Source of the DNA: Reinekea sp. G2M2-21
GTDB lineage: Bacteria; Pseudomonadota; Gammaproteobacteria; Pseudomonadales; Natronospirillaceae
NCBI RefSeq assembly: GCF_015687175.1
Contig: NZ_JADPQG010000003.1
Span: forward strand, 310,001-374,000
Length of the DNA: 64,000 nt
Direction: 5' to 3'
The notes beneath the pieces were generated by a model. It had not been told where the DNA came from, did not search any database, and saw only the letters and a list, made by a program, of their open reading frames with translations. The position numbers and the translations under genes are program-made. Every line of letters starts with the position of its first letter. Position 1 is the stretch's first letter. Positions 1 through 10,200 of this stretch are shown here, one piece after another.

Positions 1-471
1 TGTGGTGTATTTAAAGGCGAGCGTCACCAACGGGTTGACGAGGAGAATACTCCCTCTTTGAATAACAAAGTCCTGCTTCGCCCAACTCACCGACGGGTTG
101 CGCCGAAACAACACCCGATCTCCCTGAACGGGATAGCTCAGCACCTCAAACCGATGAGCAACGCTGTCACTGATCCAGGCATTATGAACGCCTGTCGAAA
201 TAGCCTGTCCCACAAACGGGACGAGTTGCTGTTGTTCACACAATGACACCGCCAAACCCTGAGCAGACAGCCATAACAGGAGCGGCTGAAAATCGTCTGC
301 GAATACACCAACGTCGATGTCACCATGATCACGCCAGGTTGCGTTGAGAAACATCGATATTGACTGCCCCCCAGCCAAAAACCAGCCCTCAAAACCGGCC
401 AGAGCCCGCTGCAGGGTAGGAAAATCATACGGTTTCCATTCCATCCATCTTTCCTTTTCCAGAGCGTCCAT
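1..471 (-). CDS. Nucleotidyltransferase-fold protein, 3' end outside window
   Basis: This gene is open from an ATG at 469-471 through base 1 with no stop, so about 157 N-terminal residues are visible and the C-terminus lies outside the window. The segment AGGQSISMFLNATWRDHGDI followed by DVGVF resembles the G-G-x(n)-H-x-D-I-D motif of nucleotidyltransferase-superfamily proteins such as aminoglycoside adenylyltransferase-like proteins. A later stretch NPLVTLAFK also fits that group. The substrate is unknown. It starts 15 bp after the stop of the upstream YgjV-like gene and is probably co-transcribed with it. The fold assignment rests on the motif alone, so a precise function is not claimed. 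Confidence 0.6.
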   Translation of the reverse strand, partial: MDALEKERWMEWKPYDFPTLQRALAGFEGWFLAGGQSISMFLNATWRDHGDIDVGVFADDFQPLLLWLSAQGLAVSLCEQQQLVPFVGQAISTGVHNAWISDSVAHRFEVLSYPVQGDRVLFRRNPSVSWAKQDFVIQRGSILLVNPLVTLAFKYTT

Positions 472-485
472 CTATGCCGCAACAT

Positions 486-1109
486 TCAGCGCAAGTCTAA
501 TACATAACCTTGGGGCGTTTCGACAAAACCCATCTTTTTCAAATATGCAATATGACCGGGCTTTTGGGATTTTGAAATGAGGGTGTTAATCGCCTCTGCA
601 CGCAATTGCGTGGAGTGCCGGTCAAAGAGAAAACGCGCGGTTTTAAAATCCCGGGCTTCCGGGATAACATAGTCCACCAGCACTTCAATCGTTGCCGGTT
701 CATGCGGGTTGCGCCGATAGACAAACAGGCCCACGGGCTTCATGTTACGGAAGATAAGCAGAGCTATAGCGTCGTCCAATTGATCGACCTGAGCGTTGGG
801 GAAAAACGTGAGAATGTCTTCTCCGTAGCGGGTCATCAGCAGATCAAACAAAGGGGTGTGAACCGAGCTGAGCCGGACCATATCAAAGTCGTCCTGAAAC
901 CGGTATATCCGCACCAGATAGTAGATATCGACCAGAACGATCCAACCATTGAGCAGAAACACAGGAATGGCTCCGATTAGAAAGCCATAGGTGCTGAAGA
1001 CGAACGCACCGATCAGATTAATCCAGCGCAGGCGCTTGATATTCGACATCATCAATGAAATGGCGACCAGCACCGACCCTACATAACCAAACGCGTCTAA
1101 TAAAGTCAC
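486..1109 (-). CDS. YgjV-like inner-membrane protein with GNAT-like C-terminal half
   Basis: The protein has about 207 residues. The first 85 are hydrophobic and contain about three membrane spans (DAFGYVGSVLVAISLMMS, then INLIGAFVFSTYGFLIGAIP and an adjoining span), as in the YgjV family. The last 110 residues read like an acetyltransferase-type domain, ending in HIAYLKKMGFVETPQGYVLD. I chose the GTG at 1107-1109 because GGGAG lies six bases upstream; an in-frame TTG at 1113-1115 sits almost on that site. It is downstream of the EF-G-like gene and upstream of the nucleotidyltransferase-like gene, all leftward. Function is unknown. Confidence 0.7.
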   Translation of the reverse strand: MTLLDAFGYVGSVLVAISLMMSNIKRLRWINLIGAFVFSTYGFLIGAIPVFLLNGWIVLVDIYYLVRIYRFQDDFDMVRLSSVHTPLFDLLMTRYGEDILTFFPNAQVDQLDDAIALLIFRNMKPVGLFVYRRNPHEPATIEVLVDYVIPEARDFKTARFLFDRHSTQLRAEAINTLISKSQKPGHIAYLKKMGFVETPQGYVLDLR

Positions 1110-1139
1110 ACCCAACTCCCACGGTTTTTTTAGGAGTTT

Positions 1140-1181
1140 AGACGGGTTTCAGCGGGTCCGCGCGCTGACGCGAACCCGTCT
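1140..1181. repeat. Nested inverted repeat between the EF-G-like gene and the YgjV-like gene
   Basis: Arms AGACGGGTT (1140-1148) and AACCCGTCT (1173-1181) pair perfectly and enclose a second pair, CAGCG/CGCTG. No T-run follows the stem on the minus strand, so it is not a standard intrinsic terminator for the upstream gene. It may attenuate or stabilise the transcript. Confidence 0.5.
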
Positions 1182-1194
1182 GCTAAGGACCGCC

Positions 1195-3225
1195 TCAGGC
1201 CAGCTCTTTAACCTCATAGCCTTTGCACAACTCAATTTGCGTTTGTTGCGGCACTGGGTCGAAGTGAGACAATTCCAACGTGAAACTGCCTTCGCCGCTG
1301 GCCAGGGATTTCAGCCGATGTGAGTAATCACTCATTTCCGACAGCGGTGCTTTGCAGCGCAGTAAGGTCTTGTTTTTTCCTTCGATACGGGTATCCGTAA
1401 TAACCCCCCGATGCGTGGCCATGTCGCCAGACACATCACCCATACAGTCACTGGGTATGGCAATCTGCACATCAACGACCGGTTCCAGAATAATGGGGTG
1501 CGCGTCTTTCACTGCGGCCAGGAATGCCTTGCGACCGGCGTTGACGAAGGCAATTTCTTTTGAGTCGACCGCATGGTGCTTACCGTCGTAGACCTCGACT
1601 TCAATATCCTGCATCTTGAAACCAGCAATGGCGCCTTCTTCCATGATTTGCCGGATACCTTTTTCGATAGCGGGAATAAATGAGCCGGGAATCACACCTC
1701 CGACAACCTTATCAACAAAGCGGAAGCCTTCCCCCCGCTTTAACGGTCGCACACGCAGATAGACTTCACCAAACTGTCCGGCACCACCGGTTTGTTTCTT
1801 ATGACGATGATGCCCTTCAGCGGGCTTGGTAATGGTTTCTCGATAATCGATGGACGGAGCCGAGGTCTCAACTGTTAATTTAAACTGCTCTTCCATTCGG
1901 TCGATGGCGACCTGCAGATGCAACTCACCCACACCGGTCAGCAGGGTTTCATTCAAACTGGCGCGATGCGTCACCATTAAACTGGGATCTTCCGCAACGA
2001 TCTTCTTTAACGTCTCGGACAATTTCTGCTCATCGCCGCGGCGCGTTGGGTGAATGGCCATACTGAACATCGGTGGCGGCAACTCCAGTGATTTCAGATG
2101 GAAGTAGTCTTCATCGTGTGAGTCGTGCAGAACGGCATCGAATGCCAGATCATCCTGCTTGGCAATCGCACACAAGTCACCAGCCACAGCGCGCTGAATT
2201 TCAATGCGTTCCTTACCCTGCAACTGAAACAGGTGAGCCACTTTAAAGGGTTTCTTCGCATCGCCAATGTACAGCTGACTGTCGGGCGTAATGCAGCCCT
2301 GATGGACACGTAACATGGCCAAACGCCCCATGAACGGGTCTATCTCAACTTTAAACACATGCGCAATAACATGATCATCGAGCGATGGTTTTAACGTGAC
2401 CGGTTCGTCGTGGTTATAAAACAACGGTGGGTTACCTTCCAGCGGCGTCGGCATCAGTTCAGTGATCACTTTTAACAACAGATCCACACCGGCACCAGTT
2501 TTCGCGGAAACAAAACACAATGGAATCAGATGATCACTACGCAGCGCTTGTTCAAAGGGCTCATGTAATTGTTCTGGGTTCAGAGCTTGACCCTGTTCCA
2601 AATACATTTCCATCAGTGCCTCATCCACTTCGACAACCTGGTCTACCAAGGCGTCGTGGGCTTCCTGCACAGAACTGAACAGCGTCGACGCATCGTAGGC
2701 AGGTTCGAAATAACAATCGATCACCTCGGTGCCGGTTTCATCCGGTAAATTAATCGGCAGAACTTCGGTACCGAACTCATCCTGCAACTCGGTCAGCAAT
2801 TCTGACAAAAACAGATCGTCCGCGTCGATTTTATTCACCACAATCAGTCGGCATTTTTTCCGATCGCCCGCGACGTTATACATCCGTTCGGTCACGATTC
2901 CGGCACCATCGCTGGCATCAACCACCAGTGCGACGGTCTCCACAGAGGGCAAAATGCTGATTGAACGTCCGATGAAGTCGGGCATTCCCGGTGTATCGAG
3001 CACGTTCACCTGATGATCGTTGTGACTAAAAAATACCGCGGTAGGATTGAGCGAATGCTGGCGGTCTTTCGATTGAGTATCGTAATCACAGAGGGTGGTT
3101 CCTTTTTCGATTTCCCCCATCTGCGGAATGGAATTGGTGGTAAACAGTAGGCGTTCTATAAGAGTGGTTTTTCCGGCGCCTGCTTGCCCAGCAAAGGCTA
3201 TGTTGCGAATGTTTTCGACAGACAT
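1195..3225 (-). CDS. Elongation factor G-like translational GTPase
   Basis: The protein is 676 residues, close to EF-G length. GTPase motifs are visible: G1 GQAGAGKT at residues 13-20, G3 DTPG at 77-80, G4 NKID at 131-134, then an SAKTG segment. The C-terminal half holds EF-G domain IV/V segments such as GVIPGSFIPAIEKGIRQ and the glycine-rich QTGGAGQFGEVYLRV. It belongs to the EF-G-like paralogue group rather than being canonical FusA, which sits in the str operon with rpsL, rpsG and tufA; none are here. The ATG at 3223-3225 has AGGAG eight bases upstream. An in-frame start 40 codons earlier lacks a ribosome site and encodes an unlikely leader. Confidence 0.9.
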   Translation of the reverse strand: MSVENIRNIAFAGQAGAGKTTLIERLLFTTNSIPQMGEIEKGTTLCDYDTQSKDRQHSLNPTAVFFSHNDHQVNVLDTPGMPDFIGRSISILPSVETVALVVDASDGAGIVTERMYNVAGDRKKCRLIVVNKIDADDLFLSELLTELQDEFGTEVLPINLPDETGTEVIDCYFEPAYDASTLFSSVQEAHDALVDQVVEVDEALMEMYLEQGQALNPEQLHEPFEQALRSDHLIPLCFVSAKTGAGVDLLLKVITELMPTPLEGNPPLFYNHDEPVTLKPSLDDHVIAHVFKVEIDPFMGRLAMLRVHQGCITPDSQLYIGDAKKPFKVAHLFQLQGKERIEIQRAVAGDLCAIAKQDDLAFDAVLHDSHDEDYFHLKSLELPPPMFSMAIHPTRRGDEQKLSETLKKIVAEDPSLMVTHRASLNETLLTGVGELHLQVAIDRMEEQFKLTVETSAPSIDYRETITKPAEGHHRHKKQTGGAGQFGEVYLRVRPLKRGEGFRFVDKVVGGVIPGSFIPAIEKGIRQIMEEGAIAGFKMQDIEVEVYDGKHHAVDSKEIAFVNAGRKAFLAAVKDAHPIILEPVVDVQIAIPSDCMGDVSGDMATHRGVITDTRIEGKNKTLLRCKAPLSEMSDYSHRLKSLASGEGSFTLELSHFDPVPQQTQIELCKGYEVKELA

Positions 3226-3677
3226 AGTGTGGTCTCCTGATGTGTTTTTATTGTTTGTATTGGCAATGCAAAGATGTGCGGCGGGGGGATTCATTAAGGC
3301 CAGTTGTGTTTCCGGATTCCGCCTCGGCCGTAATGCGTGTGACATAGGCTGTCTACACGGGCAGAGGTCGGATTTTGGCGCAGGATAGACGCCATAGGCA
3401 TGCGTCCTTTTGCAATACGGTAAAATCAGTTTGGACCCATTTTCAGAATTTTCCTTTGATACGTGTCAGTTTTCGTGGAAAACCTCTGAACAGGGCTCTA
3501 TATGACTCAATTTCGTTCTAAAACTCCATTTTTTAAGTGGATTCGGTAATTTAATAACACCTCGTCTTTCTTACTCAGCACGGGGGATTTCGAATCTTCC
3601 TCAATTAAGACGCTGAAAGCAATGTCGAGGCAGAATAGGAGGACAGTATTATGATCTTGGCAAATAATCAAACACCC
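3226..3677. other. Gene-poor spacer, possible 20-codon ORF
   Basis: This 452-bp spacer upstream of the EF-G-like gene presumably carries its promoter, but I cannot place -35/-10 boxes with confidence. On the plus strand a 20-codon ORF (3652-3714) starts eight bases after a perfect AGGAGG. It runs into the antisense end of the SRPBCC gene, so it may be chance. Nothing else is recognised. Confidence 0.35.
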
Positions 3678-4133
3678 TCATTGCTCGCAGAATGTTTTCA
3701 GGCGTTGCAGTAACCCCGCTTCAGATTTCCGCATAAAACTGACCATTAACTTGCTAAGCAGTTTCATCACCAAATTTTTCGGCTCCACCCGCGCTTCGAG
3801 CGTTACTCGACACGTGGTATCGGACGTTGGGTCGAAAAAAAACCGATAGTAACTCTTCATGCTCTTCATATCGGCACCGGCACAATGAATAAAGGGAGGC
3901 TGACCTTGCGCGGGGGAATGACTCTCGAACACCTCCAGTGTCATGGTATGCACCCGCTTGCCTTCGCGACGAGTCTCTTTCCATTGACTGCCGACGGTAA
4001 TCTCACCCTGATACAGCTTTTCGATACCTTCAACCTGGGGGATCCACTGCGCGCAGGCATCCAGGTCGGTCGCTTTGGCATAGCAATGTGCCGCACTGGC
4101 ATCGATTTCAATAGACTCGTTCCAACCGATCAT
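3678..4133 (-). CDS. SRPBCC-family protein
   Basis: The protein has 151 residues. It shows the START/SRPBCC pattern: an N-terminal strand with WNESIEIDASAAHCYAKATD, then WIPQVEGIEKL, a central beta-sheet, and a long C-terminal amphipathic helix (MRKSEAGLLQRLKTF). Such proteins bind hydrophobic ligands in a helix-grip pocket, as in Coq10 or polyketide cyclase relatives. The ligand cannot be told from sequence. The ATG has GGGAGGG just upstream. It is divergent from the PPOX-like gene at 4201, with a 67-bp shared intergenic region. Confidence 0.75.
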   Translation of the reverse strand: MIGWNESIEIDASAAHCYAKATDLDACAQWIPQVEGIEKLYQGEITVGSQWKETRREGKRVHTMTLEVFESHSPAQGQPPFIHCAGADMKSMKSYYRFFFDPTSDTTCRVTLEARVEPKNLVMKLLSKLMVSFMRKSEAGLLQRLKTFCEQ

Positions 4134-4200
4134 ACTACCCTCCCAATTTTGGTAATTTTCTGTAACTATAGAGCAGTTTTTTCAACAGGGATACGAAGAC

Positions 4201-4770
4201 ATGGCGGCTTTCTTTTCGGAATTATCGGATAAACATCAGCACTTTATCGCCCAACAACATCTGTTCTTCGTCGCAACGGCCGCTGAACGTGGCGAAGTAA
4301 ACCTTTCGCCGAAGGGCATGGACAGCCTCAAAGTTCTCTCACCAAACCAATTGCTTTGGCTGAATCTGACCGGCAGTGGCAACGAAACCGCAGCGCACTT
4401 AAAACGCTTAAACCGCATGACGTTAATGTGGTGCAGCTTCGACGAAACGCCGCTTATTTTGCGTGTATACGCCCAAGCACGCACCGTTCACAACACCGAC
4501 CCGCGTTGGAAAACTCTGATCAGTCACTTTCCCGTAACCCAGGGTGCGCGTCAGATTTTTGAGCTGCACATCCATAAAGTGCAATCGAGTTGTGGGTTTG
4601 CGGTTCCGTTTTATGAGTACCAAGGTGAGCGCATAATGTTGACCGAGCACTGGCAAAAGAAAGGTGACGACGCTCTACCTGAATACTGGGCAGCAAAAAA
4701 CAATCAATCGATAGACGGGTTTGATACCGGCATACAACAAGCAACCCGACCATTAGAGGAAGAAACATGA
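4201..4770 (+). CDS. Pyridoxamine 5'-phosphate oxidase-family (FMN split-barrel) protein
   Basis: The protein is 189 residues. The N-terminal half resembles the flavin split-barrel family: HLFFVATAAERGEVNLSPKG, then LLWLNLTGSGNETAAHL, where an N-E-T-A-A-H-L segment is typical of this PPOX-like subgroup. It is not canonical PdxH. FMN or F420-type cofactor binding is expected from the family, but the substrate is unknown. It overlaps the next gene by four bases (ATGA), so the two are translationally coupled. Confidence 0.75.
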   Translation: MAAFFSELSDKHQHFIAQQHLFFVATAAERGEVNLSPKGMDSLKVLSPNQLLWLNLTGSGNETAAHLKRLNRMTLMWCSFDETPLILRVYAQARTVHNTDPRWKTLISHFPVTQGARQIFELHIHKVQSSCGFAVPFYEYQGERIMLTEHWQKKGDDALPEYWAAKNNQSIDGFDTGIQQATRPLEEET

Positions 4771-5087
4771 GCATAGCAAAAACCCCAACACCGCCCTATT
4801 ACGCCGTGATATTTACCAATGAACTGTCGGATCAGGTCGACGGTTACGGCGAAATGGCCGACCGTATGGTTGAATTGGCCCAACAACAACCGGGGTATCT
4901 GGGTCACGAGAGTGTTCGCGATGGTCTGGGCATAACCATTTCCTATTGGCAAGATGAAGCCGCCATTGCCGCGTGGAAACAACACGCAGAGCATCAACTC
5001 GCGCGGCAGACTGGTCGAGAAAAATGGTATCAAACTTTCAAAACACGAGTAGCTAAGGTTGAGCGAGACTATGGTTTCAATCGTTGA
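4767..5087 (+). CDS. Antibiotic biosynthesis monooxygenase (ABM)-like protein
   Basis: The protein is 106 residues, the normal size for a single ferredoxin-like ABM domain. The pattern PYYAVIFTNELS, QQQPGYLGHESVRDG, ISYWQDEAAIAAWKQHAEHQ is the standard ABM signature, with the conserved W near the AWKxHxEH segment. Family members include small cofactorless oxygenases and haem- or quinone-handling enzymes; no specific reaction can be assigned. The start has GGAAG upstream and overlaps the PPOX-like gene by four bases, which suggests joint expression. Confidence 0.8.
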   Translation: MSIAKTPTPPYYAVIFTNELSDQVDGYGEMADRMVELAQQQPGYLGHESVRDGLGITISYWQDEAAIAAWKQHAEHQLARQTGREKWYQTFKTRVAKVERDYGFNR

Positions 5088-5193
5088 GCATTGTTGAGTG
5101 TTTTGAAAAAACTCACCATTCTTTTCAGTGTTTGCTTCGTTTTGCGCGTTGCTAGCAAACGCGCAGAGATCGACAGATCTCTTAAAGCAGCCC

Positions 5194-6303
5194 TTAAGCA
5201 TCAACACCGTATTGCAACAGAGTGACCTGATTGCGGCCAGACTCCTTGCTTTCGTAACAGGCCATGTCGGCCACCCGCATAAGTCGTGAAAAACTGACCT
5301 GCGTATGTGTGTTGTAGCTGACACCAATACTGGTACTCAGACCACCGTATTGCTCGGGAAATTTAAGGTTAGCCACGTCTTCACAGATTCGATTCGCGAT
5401 CGCCATGACATCCGTTTCATCGTGAATAAACAGGATGACACAAAATTCATCACCACCTAACCGAGCAGCGATATCATCGGAACGGATGGCGTGCTTTATG
5501 ATACCGGCCACCTTGATCAACGCGTCATCACCCGCCTGATGCCCTAGTGTATCGTTTAGGGGTTTAAAGTTATCCAGGTCTACAAACATCATGGCGATTG
5601 CTTTTTTGGACCGAGGGGCGCGCAACTCAAACTGATGTTCCAGTTCTTCACGGTTAAACAATCCGACCAATGGGTCGTGTGTTGCTCTGTAACTCATCTC
5701 AAACGTCATATTAAAATTATCGCGTATCGATGTTGCTGACTGTCGCGCCGAACGATCCATCACAAAGGTAAAGATGGTAATCAGAAAGGCGACCACACGA
5801 TAGGTTGGATCACCCGTTAAATATAAGACAACGGCCGAAGGGATAATGATGGCTAACATGAACAGCCGGAATGTATATCGATCGACAGCGTGGGTACCAA
5901 CGGCAGCGGCAGGCATGCCGACCACAATAAACATAGTTAACACCTGCAATGGCGTTGAGGCACCTTTAAAAAACAACACCGTCATAAAGCCGTAAACCAG
6001 TCCTGATAGTAAGGCAAGAATCCGGTAGCTGACCAGCCACTGATGAATAGACAAGCCATTGTCTGGCTGCACATACCGGTAATAATGGAATAAACGAACA
6101 CCGCCCAGCAACAAGGCGGATGCTAGCCAGATATCAGCACCGACGGATACTTTCAGTTGCGACCAGTTTATCCACGAAAAAATCAGCACCACTATCAGAC
6201 TGGGGATGATCGACGACAGCGCGTTTTGCATTAAGAATCTCAGGACGTTTTCCTGTACCCACTGCTCTTTTCCGATCGAATTGGCGTCAACGCGTGCCTT
6301 CAA
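5194..6303 (-). CDS. Membrane-bound diguanylate cyclase (GGDEF)
   Basis: The N-terminal part holds about six hydrophobic segments (for example SSIIPSLIVVLIFSWINW). The catalytic domain begins at YRATHDPLVGLFNREELE. The active-site loop is GGDEF and an RSDD inhibitory (I-site) motif lies five residues before it, so an active, product-inhibited cyclase making c-di-GMP is expected. The start is uncertain: a TTG at 6301-6303 has GAGG eight bases upstream and is preferred over a TTG at 6379-6381 with no ribosome site; an ATG at 6226-6228 is also possible. It is divergent from the periplasmic binding protein gene at 6488, so a sensory link is plausible but unproven. Confidence 0.85.
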   Translation of the reverse strand: MKARVDANSIGKEQWVQENVLRFLMQNALSSIIPSLIVVLIFSWINWSQLKVSVGADIWLASALLLGGVRLFHYYRYVQPDNGLSIHQWLVSYRILALLSGLVYGFMTVLFFKGASTPLQVLTMFIVVGMPAAAVGTHAVDRYTFRLFMLAIIIPSAVVLYLTGDPTYRVVAFLITIFTFVMDRSARQSATSIRDNFNMTFEMSYRATHDPLVGLFNREELEHQFELRAPRSKKAIAMMFVDLDNFKPLNDTLGHQAGDDALIKVAGIIKHAIRSDDIAARLGGDEFCVILFIHDETDVMAIANRICEDVANLKFPEQYGGLSTSIGVSYNTHTQVSFSRLMRVADMACYESKESGRNQVTLLQYGVDA

Positions 6304-6487
6304 ATACCCAGCCTCAAACAGAGTTAAAAAGACCAGTTTAGCGCAAAAGCCAACTCTTGCATCCGCTAAAACAGCGTTCAAATGCTGGTTATGTTCACAC
6401 TACATTCGTTTCCAACCGGTTACGCGCTCAGTATTGCTAACGAAATAACCGACTATACTCGGCTCTATCCAACAGGAAACCAACAAG

Positions 6488-7147
6488 ATGAAAGTAACTT
6501 TGTTTGCTGTCTTCATAGGGTTGCAATGCGCAACACTCTCAGCAAAAACGATTGAACTGGGTACCAGTACAACCGTAGAAACCTATTTTCCGGGTATATC
6601 TTCAGCGGTTGTGGAAGCGTTTAAAATGGCGGGCCATCAAGTCAATAAACTGTTGCTTCCAGGCGAACGAGCCATTGTGATGTTTAAAACGTCCGAGTTG
6701 GATGCCGAAATCATGCGTCTGGCAACCTTTGATGAAATCGTCAGCGATGCGATCCCCGTGAACGTTGTACTGACCAACCTTGAACTGGTGGCGATGGTCC
6801 GCAAACGGTCCGGTTTTGAAACGATCGATGACTTAATCGGTAAGCGCATGGCGGCAGAGCGAGGAACCAGGGTGCAGATGATGGTAGCCGAAAAAATGAA
6901 CGCAACCTTGGTGCAACAACAATCGATTGAAGCGACGTTTAAAATGATGAGCGCTGAGCGGGTTGATTTTGTTGCAGTCACCCGCGATATCGGCCAGCAA
7001 CTTATCGACCAAGGGTATGATGTGCGCTTAATCGACAAACCTCTGTTGACCATTCCTTTCTACGTGTGGCTCACAAAAGAGAATGCCGATCTGCTTCCCG
7101 ACATTGAAAAAAATCTGAACATATTGAAAGCGGAAGGTCGGTTTTGA
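6488..7147 (+). CDS. Periplasmic substrate-binding (SBP type 3-like) protein
   Basis: The protein is 219 residues with a signal peptide (MKVTLFAVFIGLQCATLSA) and a type 3 binding-protein pattern. It has a DAEIMRLATF region followed by VVLTNLELVAMVRK, then FETIDDLIGKRMAAERGTR, typical of amino-acid-type binding proteins. No permease or ATPase genes are adjacent, so it is unlikely to be a simple ABC transporter component here. Its divergent pairing with the diguanylate cyclase suggests a role in ligand sensing. A bidirectional terminator follows directly. Confidence 0.75.
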   Translation: MKVTLFAVFIGLQCATLSAKTIELGTSTTVETYFPGISSAVVEAFKMAGHQVNKLLLPGERAIVMFKTSELDAEIMRLATFDEIVSDAIPVNVVLTNLELVAMVRKRSGFETIDDLIGKRMAAERGTRVQMMVAEKMNATLVQQQSIEATFKMMSAERVDFVAVTRDIGQQLIDQGYDVRLIDKPLLTIPFYVWLTKENADLLPDIEKNLNILKAEGRF

Positions 7148-7162
7148 ATGTGTCGATGTAAT

Positions 7163-7191
7163 AAAAAACCCAGCACCAGGCTGGGTTTTTT
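7163..7191. terminator. Bidirectional intrinsic terminator
   Basis: A perfect stem AACCCAGC / GCTGGGTT around ACCAG is flanked by A-run and T-run, so it can end transcription both of the binding-protein gene (+) and of the amylase gene (-). Confidence 0.85.
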
Positions 7192-7206
7192 AAAGTGTTT
7201 ACGGGT

Positions 7207-10200
7207 TTATGGATGCGCGCAGGTGTCACTCCAGGCATCGGCTGCCAAGTCGTAACATCCGTCGCCTTCGCGATACAGGTCCGCGGTCTGGTTTGCGCCA
7301 TCGTTAAAAATAACGTTTGCGGCGAAAACGCCATCCGGGAAGGCGTAGCTGTACCAATTACTGCCCAGATCCGTCATTGCGTTGCCGGGCCAAGCTGGGC
7401 TGGGCGCAGTGGCATTGAAGAAGTAGGTGTTCAGTTCCGTGCCCCAGTCCGCTGGTTTTTCAAAATAAACGGTCATCGACACGGTGCAGTCGTCACTCCA
7501 GGTTGCGGTGTCGAACTCATAGCAACCGTCACCCTCGCGATAGAGGTCTCCAGTCTGTGCGCCTGAACCGTTATTGAAAATCACATTGGACGCTGTTACA
7601 CCTTCTGGAAATTCAAACGTCCACCAATTGCCATAGAGTGGTGTTGCCGCCACACCCGGCCAGTCGACAGTGGCGGGCACGGGCGCCGTGTTCCAGTAAT
7701 ACACATTGACGTTTGCCCAATCAGCTGGCGCTTCGAAACGAACAGACAAGGTATCAACCGGTTCTGAATCGCCGAGATACGGAGGACAGCTGTCCTGCCA
7801 GGTTGCGTCTACATAGCAGCCATTCTTATCGCGATACAGATTCGCCGTCTGGTTAGCGCCGTCGTTGAAAATTACGTTGGCCGTGTTGGAACCTTCGTTG
7901 AAGGTAAAGCCAAACCAGCCATCACCTAAGTCGGCCATAGCGATGCCTGGCCAAGTTGGCGTTTCCGTCGTAGCCGCTTCCCAGAAATAGATATTGATCG
8001 CGTCACCCCAGTTGTCTGGCTTCTTGAAAACCACTTGCAGCGCTGGCTCGTCGGGGCTGACGTAATCGGAAGACACGGTCAGTGTCTCGTCGTACAGATA
8101 GGTGAAGGTGTAGTTGGCATCGTACTGAGCGTTCAGCGCGATGTTCGCGCCACTGGTGACGACCGTTTCTGCGACATCCAGATCCGCCTGTCCATCGGCA
8201 ATAACACGCTCCCAACTCCAGTCGTTGTTCGCGAGTTTGAATTGATAGTCCCCTGCGGTTAGCGCTACCGTCGTTTCAAAGGTATTGTTGCCGATATAAG
8301 TCAACGGCGTGTCATTGGACCACCCATTTAAGGAACCTTTGACGAAGAGCGTTTCACCGACCGGTCCCACTTCTTTGTTGATGAAATGCAGGATAACCGG
8401 ATTCCCCTCAAGCTCTGTGGAGACCAAATAGAAGTTATACAGCGCGCGTTCATCAAAATGATTGGTCAAGTTGCCTGGGTTGGAACCACGCACCAAACCG
8501 TACTCAGAAACACGGCCACCGATGTTGACGGAAGACCAGGTACTGTCGGCAAACTTGAATTCAACGTCGCCTTTGTCGACGACAAGCTGCGCTTTATAGG
8601 TTTGATTTCCGACATAGGTCATGGCATCGGTACCCCAGCCATTCAGCCCGCCTCGCACGTTCAGATCATCTCCCAACGGTGCGGGCGCGCCAGCGTCCAA
8701 GGGCAATTCCGTCGCCAGGAATCCGGTGTCGTTGTCTTCTTTGGCCACATCACCCGCGTTGTTCACGTACACGTAGGCTTGCAAATTGCCTTCTGCATTT
8801 TCTTCAGACAACGCCACAATATTGGAACGGGTAATCTGCACAGGTTTGTCTATGGCAAACTCATCACCATTTTGGTTCACAAACACCAACAGCTGGCTGT
8901 CGTCGTCTTCATCCCAGTTGAAGGTAAAGGTACCGTTGTCGAGTGCGATCGGTCCTTGCAAGCCACCATTGTGATCGGCGACATAAAGACTATCGCGCAG
9001 GTTACCGTTTTCGTAATCGACAGTGACCGTTTCCGGAACGCGGGAGTCGATGATCATCGACAATTGCGAAGTGGTGGTTTTGCCTTGGCCATTGTCTAAC
9101 GTAGCGCGAACAATGACATCGGTACCATCCGCCAGATCACCGGTTTGCCAGAACAGGCGATATGGCGCCGTCCGGTCGGTAGCCAGAGTGGTATAACTCA
9201 AACCACCGTCCGTCGAGGCTTCGAAAGTCGCGGTGTAGGTTGGTAAGACGGACAGTGATTCTTCAAGCTCCAAGCTTAAATCCACACGACCCGCCACCGC
9301 AGCACCATCGGGTACGCCGGTCAGCATAAAGTTCGATTTCGGTGATTTACGCACGGGGCTCGCCGCTTGGTAGATCACAAAATCTAACGCAGCGATATCC
9401 AAGGTGATGTCACCCTCGGCATCCGCTTTAATTTTGTCCGCACCAACCACAGGCTTATACAGGTTTGCCGTCGCGGGCAGAGTCAAACTGCGGTTGCTGG
9501 TATCAGCATTAAACACCACCAGGTATTCACGGTTGTCTTCGTCCACTCGTGAGAAAGCGTACAGGCCGCCATCTTCACTGTAGCGATTGACTTGTACACC
9601 GTAACGCAGGGTTCGGTGCGCTTTATAGACATCCGCATAGTCGGCGATAGCCTGATACAGCGGATGCTCCGGATCAAAATTGGACACCGCGGTAGTCGCG
9701 TTAGTACCAATCAGATCGTTGTCGTTATAAATGTCAACCATCGAAGGAAACATGTCTTCACGTGCGTCCTGATCGCCACCGTCACCGGTGAAACCCTGCT
9801 CATCCCCGTAATAAATGACGGGAATACCGCGGGCAAAAAACATAAAGGCGTTAAACAGTTTCGCGCGGGCGAGTTTTTCATCATCACTGGCCAGCGGGTT
9901 GCCATTATTAATGAACATACCAATGCGACCCATGTCGTGATTGCCGCCGAAGTTCATGAGCAGGGAAGCATCGCTGTCGGCATCGCTGTAAACATCATCT
10001 TGTGCAAACAGATTGCTCAGCGCATGGGTACCGCCATTGTTCGCAAACACAGAACTTGCCGCACCCTGAATCCCAAAGTCTAAAACGGAAGGCAGTTTGC
10101 CCACGGTGGTAAATTGACTCAGATATTGCGGGTTACCGTCGTAGACTTCGCCGAACATAAAGAAATTTGGAATGCCTTCTGACTTAGCGTGCTCCAAAAT

